Source: Oscillospiraceae bacterium
Lineage (GTDB): Bacteria > Bacillota > Clostridia > Oscillospirales > Ruminococcaceae
Reading direction: 5' to 3'
Length of the DNA stretch: 64,000 nt
Assembly: GCA_017414435.1 (NCBI GenBank)
Contig: JAFQMN010000002.1
Coordinates: 62,001-126,000 of the forward strand
The translations under genes were made by a program, and so were the position numbers. Below, piece by piece: positions 45,047 to 52,038 of this stretch (the stretch's first letter is position 1; each line of letters begins with the position of its first letter). The notes beneath the pieces are model-generated. The model did not search any database. It saw only the letters and a list, made by a program, of their open reading frames with translations, and was not told the origin of the DNA.

Positions 45047-45183
45047 AATAAAGATCTACCTCTTAAATTGTTCTTATAATATATTATATATTAATTGTTC
45101 TAATTATTCAAATACATTTATATTTTTGTAGTCTTCTACAATTGTTTTTTAGATTTTTTCTATTATTTCGTCATATATAACAC

Positions 45184-45212
45184 TTGATTTTGCATTACAG
45201 TTATGTTATCAT
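45184..45212 (+). promoter_or_regulatory. Promoter for the secreted coiled-coil pair
   Basis: TTGATT (45184-45189), 17 bases, TATCAT (45207-45212) with an extended TG, 62 bases before the ATG. Confidence 0.65.
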
Positions 45213-45273
45213 ATATTAGCAAATATTGCTTAATTTAAAATATATTATTAATAAGGAAGTGTAAAATTATTAT

Positions 45274-46464
45274 ATGTTGAACAAAAGTATTAATCATTTT
45301 GTTGTAAAAATGTTGGTAATATCAATTATTGCAACTGGTGCAAATCTCTATAAGGTGGGTGCTGGTTGTTGCTTTAGTCAACCTGCCAGCAGTAAAAAAG
45401 AAGAAAATACACCTTTACTCACAAATAACCCCGATCGTAGAACTACCCCAAATACCGAAACAGCATCTGCTGTAGAAGGTCTCGCTAAAAGTGCAGCTCG
45501 CCATATTTTACGTAACATTAGCGTAGCTCAAGCAAAAATTACAGAAGGTCAATTTGATGCTGCAAATACTGCATTAAAAGAGGCTTATTCAGTAATTTAT
45601 AGGAGTCTTGTCTTATTAGCTTCGTGTCCTAACGTGTTTGAGCAAGTAAGCTCATCTGTAGGAAGTCCTTACACAAGCTTAGCAAGTGTACAGGATGAAC
45701 TTAAGCGTTTGTCTGATATTATTAAAGAGCAAGAACAAGTTGAGCGTAAAAAAGCTATGGCAGATAAATTCTATAATGATATTAGCAGTAGAATCGCTGG
45801 ACTAAATATAGCAATTGATAACCTAGAAACAGCTAGAAAACAGTACGAAGAAATAAATACACTCTTAAACACACAGGGTGGAAATGTTTTAGAAGAAGAG
45901 CAAGTTACTAATTTAAGACAACAATTAGAAGCTGTGCGTGCACAACTAACAAAAGCCCAACAAGAAAGAGACGCTGCTCGCATTAAAGCCGAAACAGAAC
46001 GCAAAGCCAAACTCGAAGAAGAAGCTCGTATTAGAGCTGAACAAGAAAGAAAAGCTAAACTTGAGGAAGAAACCCGTATTAAAGCTGAAAGAGAAAAACA
46101 GGCTAAGATTTCTCAGGTTGAACAGACTATAAAGCAAATTAATAGTAATATAGCGCAACTTGAAACTGTTGTCCAAGAAATTGAACAAGAAATTACAACC
46201 GCACAACTTGATTTCACTATAGACGGATCCAAAAATAGAACATTTGAAACTCTAAAAGCAAGCATTACACCACAACTCTCTACATTGCAAACTCAAATTG
46301 AAAATTTGCCCGAAGAAGACCAAGAACATTATTCAGATCAAATGCAAAGTTTATCTGATCGGTTTAACTCTGCCACTTCAGCTTATGTAAAACTTACCGC
46401 AGATGAAATAACAGATGGCTTAACTGATGATATAGACAGCGCTCTTGATAACTTAGATTTTTAA
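45274..46464 (+). CDS. Secreted or membrane-anchored coiled-coil protein A
   Basis: This protein has 396 residues. A hydrophobic N-terminal segment (FVVKMLVISIIATGANLYKVGAG, followed by Cys-Cys) is a signal peptide or possibly a lipoprotein signal, though the lipobox is imperfect. Residues 150-290 are an alpha-helical coiled coil with three near-repeats of the AEQERKAKLEEEARI type. The C-terminus is helical and acidic, ending LDNLDF. No enzymatic motif is present. The next gene has the same architecture and both end in an acidic, Phe-terminated tail, so they may be paralogous or partner surface proteins. I recognise no family. Confidence 0.6.
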   Translation: MLNKSINHFVVKMLVISIIATGANLYKVGAGCCFSQPASSKKEENTPLLTNNPDRRTTPNTETASAVEGLAKSAARHILRNISVAQAKITEGQFDAANTALKEAYSVIYRSLVLLASCPNVFEQVSSSVGSPYTSLASVQDELKRLSDIIKEQEQVERKKAMADKFYNDISSRIAGLNIAIDNLETARKQYEEINTLLNTQGGNVLEEEQVTNLRQQLEAVRAQLTKAQQERDAARIKAETERKAKLEEEARIRAEQERKAKLEEETRIKAEREKQAKISQVEQTIKQINSNIAQLETVVQEIEQEITTAQLDFTIDGSKNRTFETLKASITPQLSTLQTQIENLPEEDQEHYSDQMQSLSDRFNSATSAYVKLTADEITDGLTDDIDSALDNLDF

Positions 46465-46498
46465 TAAAGTTAATGATTTTAATATAGGAGAGAAAAAT

Positions 46499-47965
46499 AT
46501 GAATAAAAAAATATGTACCCTACTTAGCAGTGTTGTGCTTTCTGTTCAATCTTTAACAAATCTTGGTGTTTTGGCTGCCCCACCCAAATTAAATCCCGGC
46601 ACACCAACTCAATCGGGCAAAGATAAAGGCTCATCATCCTCTTCGCCATCAGCTACTTCTTCACGTCCAAAACCAGACCCAAAACATCTTGTATCTCCTT
46701 TGTCACAACGCTTAGCAGATCCAACCCCTTCCCAAACTTCTTCCCCAATTGCTTTAAGAAAATCTTCACGTATGCATACAGATTCCCCTGCTCCAAATTC
46801 ATCAACAGATAATGCTAACAAAAAATTGGAATTATTAAGCACTAAAAGAAATCTGTTATTATCATTCAAAAAACTAAATATTAAAATACAGGCTGCTTTA
46901 AAAAAATTACAGCCCATCTCCACTAGCCTCGATTCCGCTACAGATAAAGATGTTGTGTCTCAGCTTAGCGAAAAACTAGATTCATGTGATAAAATAACAG
47001 CTATGTTCGAAAGTAATTTTAAGCGTATATTACAAAGCTTTATTCAAGTTGAACAAGCACTACATGCATTAGAATCAGATTCTACTGGTGGAGCTACAAC
47101 AACAGATTTTTCTACCTTAAGCCCAGAATATAAGCAATGGCAAGAAACTATTTCTGGTTTAAAAGTTAAATGTGCCGCTAAACTTCAACAAATTATTGCA
47201 AGTGAAGAGGAAGCTGCTAGAGAAGCTGAAGAAAAAGAACGAGAAGAGGAACAGAAAAAAGTAGATCCAACTGATTCTAAAAACCTAACTGCCCAGATTG
47301 ATCAAATAGTAAATGAATTAAATAGCATATTCGATACTAGTGGTAATTTTATAGAATCCTTAACTCCATCCATTCCTCTAGCAGAGCAGTCTGAAGCAAT
47401 AGATGGACAACTTGCACAAGTTGAAGAACAAATTGATCATATTGTACAACTTAAAACATTAATTCAAAAGAATCGTGAAAAGATTTCGGTTCAAACTGTA
47501 GATATAGAAGATCCACAATTAAAATCAGCAATTGTTAATGTAATAAATCAAAATAAAAAAGCTGGCGAACCTCGCAAGCAGCTTACAGATGATATTACTG
47601 TCAGCGAAATCTGCACTATAACCGAACTAGATCTAAGTGCTAAAACAGCTGGAACAATTTCTAGCCTTAATGGTCTGCAATTTAGCTTAGATCTACAAAA
47701 ATTAGATTTAGAAGGTCAAGATCAATTACCTCCAACTGCAGTGGTAACAATTTCCCTTTTAGATTTGCGTGAATTAAGTATTTCTGGAACTAATTTAACC
47801 AAAGCACAAGTTGGTGTTATAGTCGCTACTCAAGATTCTTTAGATAGTTTGCATTCTGACATAACTATGGATTTTGCGCGCCACGATGGCAAAAAAGTGT
47901 CTTCTGTAAAGAAAATAGACAAAGGTAGTTCTGGTGATGACGGTTTTGGTGATGACGACTTTTAA
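46499..47965 (+). CDS. Secreted coiled-coil protein B with leucine-rich-like segment
   Basis: This protein has 488 residues. A signal peptide (KICTLLSSVVLSVQSLTNLG, ending in LAA) is followed by a Pro/Ser/Thr-rich low-complexity stretch to about residue 105. Helical, coiled-coil-like regions follow (Glu/Lys run EEKEREEEQKK near 245). From about 360 there is a leucine-rich-like stretch (TELDLSAKT, QKLDLEGQ, RELSISGTNL) of three spaced units. The end is DGFGDDDF. AGGAGAG lies before the ATG, 34 bases after gene A, so the two form an operon. A terminator follows. Function unknown. Confidence 0.6.
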   Translation: MNKKICTLLSSVVLSVQSLTNLGVLAAPPKLNPGTPTQSGKDKGSSSSSPSATSSRPKPDPKHLVSPLSQRLADPTPSQTSSPIALRKSSRMHTDSPAPNSSTDNANKKLELLSTKRNLLLSFKKLNIKIQAALKKLQPISTSLDSATDKDVVSQLSEKLDSCDKITAMFESNFKRILQSFIQVEQALHALESDSTGGATTTDFSTLSPEYKQWQETISGLKVKCAAKLQQIIASEEEAAREAEEKEREEEQKKVDPTDSKNLTAQIDQIVNELNSIFDTSGNFIESLTPSIPLAEQSEAIDGQLAQVEEQIDHIVQLKTLIQKNREKISVQTVDIEDPQLKSAIVNVINQNKKAGEPRKQLTDDITVSEICTITELDLSAKTAGTISSLNGLQFSLDLQKLDLEGQDQLPPTAVVTISLLDLRELSISGTNLTKAQVGVIVATQDSLDSLHSDITMDFARHDGKKVSSVKKIDKGSSGDDGFGDDDF

Positions 47966-48000
47966 TAACATTTAAGTGCTACTACAAAAACAATATTTTT

Positions 48001-48031
48001 CAGGCAGCTATTTTATATAAATAGCTGCCTG
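48001..48031 (+). terminator. Terminator after the secreted coiled-coil pair
   Basis: Twelve-base stem CAGGCAGCTATT/AATAGCTGCCTG with a seven-base loop, then a T-rich stretch. Confidence 0.75.
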
Positions 48032-48054
48032 TTGCTTTATTTATTAATATATTA

Positions 48055-48618
48055 TTAAATTGAAATCAATTTGCATAAAGAATCACTTGAAAATGGTTTG
48101 TTTTTTTTCTGCAAAACATCACCAAACATCTGCCCCCAATGATTATATTCTAAATTCGTTTCCCAATATTTAAATATATTAAAAGCAAAAACATCATCTG
48201 CTTTAAGCCTTCTATTAATTTCGGCTTCAATTAATTCATTTGGCATAATAATTTGAATACCCCAAAACTTGCCCTGCAAGTCTTCTCCTAATATCTTTTC
48301 AGTTTTTATTAAGTTTTCTCCATCTCCATTTTCTATATCATCCATATTCGCTACTACTTTATGCACTATCCCTTCCTCTTGTGGCTTTAAACTCCAAATA
48401 AGCTCTATATAATTGTTTAAATAACCAGGTAACTGCTTATAATATGTAATGGTTTCGTACGCACAAAGTTTAAAACAAAGCCCAACTCGTTCTGAATAGC
48501 ATGCCCGGGCTTGGAAAAATGGTTTACCTAAGCTCCCGCCCTTAACAAAATTCTTCATTGTAAACACCGGTAAACTGTCCCAATTCGGCAAATCTTCTTG
48601 TATCCATATTATGTTCAT
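48055..48618 (-). CDS. CBM9/DOMON-like protein (candidate)
   Basis: This protein has 187 residues with alternating beta pattern and many aromatics. A 'FFQARACYSERVGLCFKLCAYE' segment, 'GKFWGIQIIMPNELI' and 'FAFNIFKYWETNLEYNHWGQMFG' resemble the carbohydrate-binding family 9-like layout, with a short N-terminal part, a Trp-rich middle and a C-terminal 'N.YK..... HWG' motif. There is no signal peptide. The ATG overlaps the MFS transporter stop as ATGA, so the two are translationally coupled, which suggests a sensor or ligand-handling role. Identity is tentative. Confidence 0.45.
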   Translation of the reverse strand: MNIIWIQEDLPNWDSLPVFTMKNFVKGGSLGKPFFQARACYSERVGLCFKLCAYETITYYKQLPGYLNNYIELIWSLKPQEEGIVHKVVANMDDIENGDGENLIKTEKILGEDLQGKFWGIQIIMPNELIEAEINRRLKADDVFAFNIFKYWETNLEYNHWGQMFGDVLQKKNKPFSSDSLCKLISI

Positions 48619-49889
48619 ATTATTTTATTCCCCTCTTTTTTTACAGCTGCTTCTGCTCTGCTGCAAAAATATAAAGTTAAATATTGTATACCTGTAACTA
48701 CCAAAAGAATAATAGAATAACGTTTACTATAAGAAAGTATACTAAAAAGCAACATTATTCCAAAACATCTGCCCAATGCAGAAAAAAAGCTCCTTACCAC
48801 AAATAGCTCTGGCTTTAATGAGCTATTCCCTTCACTTCCGCTTATCAATGCATAAAATATACTAAGCGTTGGATTAGTTATATAAACCTGTAAAAATGCA
48901 TTCAATAATGTCCAAATTATTATTGTAATAATATTTAATTTAAAAAACAACATTATAGTGCCAAGCACCAAAACATGTAAAGAGATCTGCATTAATAGCT
49001 TTTTGCTGACTTTAAATCGCTCCAAAATATCTCCATAGATCTTATTTGCCACCATGGTTAAAAGCCCTGTTAACAATATACTCACAGAAACTAAACTTTC
49101 TTTCTGCACAATTTCAAATAAGATGATTGCCGGCAAAAAACCAATTAACCCTTCACGCACACCTCTGCAAAGTTCGCCCAGTGAACCCAATAACCAAGCT
49201 TTGCTGTTAAAAGTTATTAAAATTGCCTTTTTAAATTGCGGATATTGTGTTGTTTCTGCAATTTTTTTTAATTCTTTGGTAGAAAATAGAGCTTTTAAAA
49301 GCACAGCACCCGAAAACCCAATTAAAATGCCATAACCAATAAAACCCTTAAACAAAGATATGATCTGGCCAAAAAAGATGGGTATAATTACCGTTACAAA
49401 GCCTGAACAGATACCAATTAAGTTCATTGCCCTGCTTCGTCTATCATTCCCAATATATTGGGTAAGCGAAAGCGAATATGCAATCTTATAAAAGCCATTT
49501 CCAACTGCAAAAATCATCGCCACTACTATAGTTAAAATTACACTCTTAAAAAGCAAAAGCGCAAAAAACAACACATACACTATAATATATGCTAAAAAAC
49601 TAACTATAAAATTTTGAGTAAAATTTCTCTTTTTTAAAAAGAATACCGCGCTAATCTTTGCAAACGGTGTTATGGCAAATACTATTAAATTAAAAAGCAG
49701 AACATCTTTTATACCGCCGCCAAGCCTATAAAACAATGTATTAACAAATGTATTAATTAAACTTGTGCCTACTAAATTACCAAAGTGAACATTTGAAAAT
49801 TTTAAAAAGTTGTTAGAAAACTGTTCTAAATTTAAAGTTGAATGAATTTTCTCTTTAATTCTTTTTACTATTTTTGCCACTAAGACCAC
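48615..49889 (-). CDS. Major facilitator superfamily transporter
   Basis: This protein has 424 residues with about twelve hydrophobic segments starting near residue 40. A basic N-terminal stretch precedes helix 1. The inter-half loop (IAETTQYPQFKKAI) and a short 'YIGNDRRSRAMNLIGICSG' segment between helices 4 and 5 agree with MFS exporters of drugs or other small molecules. The substrate cannot be deduced. It overlaps the CBM9-like gene by four bases. Confidence 0.75.
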   Translation of the reverse strand: MVLVAKIVKRIKEKIHSTLNLEQFSNNFLKFSNVHFGNLVGTSLINTFVNTLFYRLGGGIKDVLLFNLIVFAITPFAKISAVFFLKKRNFTQNFIVSFLAYIIVYVLFFALLLFKSVILTIVVAMIFAVGNGFYKIAYSLSLTQYIGNDRRSRAMNLIGICSGFVTVIIPIFFGQIISLFKGFIGYGILIGFSGAVLLKALFSTKELKKIAETTQYPQFKKAILITFNSKAWLLGSLGELCRGVREGLIGFLPAIILFEIVQKESLVSVSILLTGLLTMVANKIYGDILERFKVSKKLLMQISLHVLVLGTIMLFFKLNIITIIIWTLLNAFLQVYITNPTLSIFYALISGSEGNSSLKPELFVVRSFFSALGRCFGIMLLFSILSYSKRYSIILLVVTGIQYLTLYFCSRAEAAVKKEGNKII

Positions 49890-49900
49890 CTTTCTAATAT

Positions 49901-49930
49901 ATTAAAGGGCTGCTAATGCAACCCTTTAAT
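49901..49930 (-). terminator. Hairpin between tRNA-Leu and the MFS gene
   Basis: Nine-base stem ATTAAAGGG/CCCTTTAAT extended by three more pairs after a mismatch. The T run is weak. Confidence 0.5.
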
Positions 49931-49964
49931 TATGCCGCAACAAACATGGCAGCAAAGCTAAACT

Positions 49965-50047
49965 TGGTGCCGATGAAGGGACTTGAACCCCCATGGTTTC
50001 CCGGATGATTTTGAGTCATCTGCGTCTGCCATTCCGCCACATCGGCA
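49965..50047 (-). tRNA. tRNA-Leu (CAA)
   Basis: Read on the minus strand: acceptor TGCCGAT/ATCGGCA, anticodon stem GATGA/TCATC with loop CTCAAAA (CAA), a short variable arm, T arm GGGTTCAAGTCCC and encoded CCA. 83 nt. Confidence 0.92.
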
Positions 50048-50128
50048 ATCTTTTTTATGTTAATATAATACCAAATGTTTGCCCAAATGTCAACAGGGCT
50101 CTGCATAAAAAATTGCTTCTGTTAATAT

Positions 50129-50158
50129 TTGACAATGCAAGCTCGAGTAAGTTATAAT
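50129..50158 (+). promoter_or_regulatory. Promoter for the exported deformylase/sbcDC genes
   Basis: TTGACA (50129-50134), 18 bases, TATAAT (50153-50158); 57 bases before the ATG. Confidence 0.75.
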
Positions 50159-50215
50159 ATAAGCTATAGTCGGTAGTGTTCTTATAAATTTACATATAAA
50201 AGGAGATAAAATAAA

Positions 50216-50818
50216 ATGAGACTTACAAAAAAAATGCTAGCTTCGTTTTTTAGCATTGCTATATTGTTTAGCTTTGTATCTATTACGCATGCCGAAGTTT
50301 TAGAAGTGCTTGTAGACAATGGTGCTTCTTCACCTGCTGCTTTATCAACTAAATGCTCTCCTGTTGAGGATTTTAGTGAGGAGCTTCAAACTAAGATACA
50401 AAATATAAAAGATACTTTTCTTTCTTTACCAAATGGTGCTGGGCTTGCTGCTACTCAAGTTGGTTATACAGACCGTTTTTTTGTAATTTCGCAAGAAGCA
50501 GAAGGAGAGCTAATTTACGAAGAGAAAAAATTAAAAAGAAAGCCAGGCCAACCATTAGTATTCATAAACCCCAGAATCATAGAAGAGTCTGGTAACCAAA
50601 TTGGTTGGGAAAGTTGTTTTTCTCTCCCCGGTTATATTTATAAAACCGAACGGCCATTAAACATTACCATAGAAGCTTCTGACGAAAACGACAACAAATT
50701 TACTTTTAAAACAACCGGGTTCTGGGCAAAATGTATTTGTCATGAAAACGACCATTTAGATGGTATTCTTTGTAAAGCAAAAGCATTAGAACCCCGAGAA
50801 GCTCCTGAAGACGAATAA
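50216..50818 (+). CDS. Peptide deformylase homologue with an apparent signal peptide
   Basis: This protein has 200 residues. The first 26 form a textbook export signal: MRLTKK, a hydrophobic core (LASFFSIAILFSFVSI) and an end ITHA before EVLE. The rest is a peptide deformylase domain with all three metal motifs: GAGLAATQVG (74-83), ESCFSLP with ligand Cys 134, and HENDHLDG with ligands His 176 and His 180 plus catalytic Glu 177. Deformylase removes the formyl group from nascent cytosolic proteins, so export would be highly unusual. AAGGAGAT lies eight bases before the ATG, and no other start preserves the frame with a good site. It is followed by sbcD at 22 bases. Confidence 0.85.
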   Translation: MRLTKKMLASFFSIAILFSFVSITHAEVLEVLVDNGASSPAALSTKCSPVEDFSEELQTKIQNIKDTFLSLPNGAGLAATQVGYTDRFFVISQEAEGELIYEEKKLKRKPGQPLVFINPRIIEESGNQIGWESCFSLPGYIYKTERPLNITIEASDENDNKFTFKTTGFWAKCICHENDHLDGILCKAKALEPREAPEDE

Positions 50819-50840
50819 ATTTATTGAAAAGGCGAAAATT

Positions 50841-51992
50841 ATGAAGATTCTGCACACTGCCGACTGGCATCTTGGCAAAACACTTGCCGGTTATTCGTTA
50901 ATAAACGATCAAACTTTTATCTTACATAATCTCAAAAAGCTACTAACAGAAGAAAATATAGATATATTAATTATAGCTGGAGATATATATGATAAAAGTG
51001 TACCCTCTACAGAAGCCATTAGACTGCTAGACAACTTTCTTTATGAAGTTACAACCGAAACAAATACAAAAGTGCTTGCTATTGCCGGTAATCACGATAA
51101 CGCCACGCGGCTTGCTTTTGGTAACAGATTATATCAAAATCAAGGGTTGCATATTATAGGTGAATTTGAAAATATCCTACCTAAGCTGACTTTCGCAGAT
51201 GATTTTGGACCTGTTAACTTCTTTTTTTTGCCATACTTTTCGCTAGAAAAGGCTACGCATGCTTTTGATTTGAAATTTAAAAATTTAAGTGAAGCTTTTA
51301 CTACTATTATTGACCATAATAAGCCAAATATTAAGAACAACGAGCGCAATATTTTAATTGCGCACGGTTTTTTTTCTTATTTTAAGCCCGAAAAAAATAC
51401 CTTCTCTGAGTTAGACGTTATTGATTCTGAATTGCCTATTGGCGGCATGGATATTATAGATATTGCCCCTGCTGAATTTTTTGACTACATTGCACTCGGG
51501 CATCTTCATTGTGCGCAAAAAGTTGCAAAAGATCATATAAGATATGCCGGTTCTTTACTTAAATATTCGATTGCCGAAGCTGCTCAAACCAAAAGTGTAA
51601 CTATAATTGAGCTTAAAGAAAAAGGTAATTTTAAGATTAAAACGCAGCAATTAGCCACTCTTCATGATCTTTGTGTAATTTCTGGGTTTATTGACGATAT
51701 TACGCAAAGCCCTCAAAAATATGTGGAGAATCCCGCAGATTATATATTTGCTAAACTAAAAGATAATGATGTGGTTGACGGCATGTTTAGGCTTCGGCAG
51801 GTTTTTGATAACGTTTTAGGGCTTTCGGTTTCTGCGAATGAAGATATAAATTTTGATGCTGTTATAAACAAAGAGCTTAAGCAAGATATTAATGGAATGT
51901 TTAAGATGTTTTATAAAGAGCTTACAAACAACGAGCTCGATGATGAGTATTTAACAATTGTAAATAATGTTATTAAAGAGCTTAATAAATAA
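50841..51992 (+). CDS. sbcD: Nuclease subunit SbcD
   Basis: This Mre11-type nuclease of 383 residues partners SbcC in cutting DNA hairpins and processing ends. Metal motifs are 'HTADWHLGK' (DxH), 'IIAGDIYDKSVPS', 'AIAGNHDN', 'LIAHGFFS' and 'LGHLHCAQKV'. The C-terminal capping region differs as usual. The SbcC gene follows 46 bases downstream. Confidence 0.95.
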   Translation: MKILHTADWHLGKTLAGYSLINDQTFILHNLKKLLTEENIDILIIAGDIYDKSVPSTEAIRLLDNFLYEVTTETNTKVLAIAGNHDNATRLAFGNRLYQNQGLHIIGEFENILPKLTFADDFGPVNFFFLPYFSLEKATHAFDLKFKNLSEAFTTIIDHNKPNIKNNERNILIAHGFFSYFKPEKNTFSELDVIDSELPIGGMDIIDIAPAEFFDYIALGHLHCAQKVAKDHIRYAGSLLKYSIAEAAQTKSVTIIELKEKGNFKIKTQQLATLHDLCVISGFIDDITQSPQKYVENPADYIFAKLKDNDVVDGMFRLRQVFDNVLGLSVSANEDINFDAVINKELKQDINGMFKMFYKELTNNELDDEYLTIVNNVIKELNK

Positions 51993-52038
51993 ACTTTTTT
52001 AACTTACATAAATTAAAAAGTTGGAGTGCAAAATAATT

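Noticed and set aside
45946..46100. Near-repeats in secreted protein A as a DNA-level tandem repeat or CRISPR
   Set aside because: The repetition reflects the Glu/Lys/Arg coiled coil; the units vary and are contiguous without spacers.
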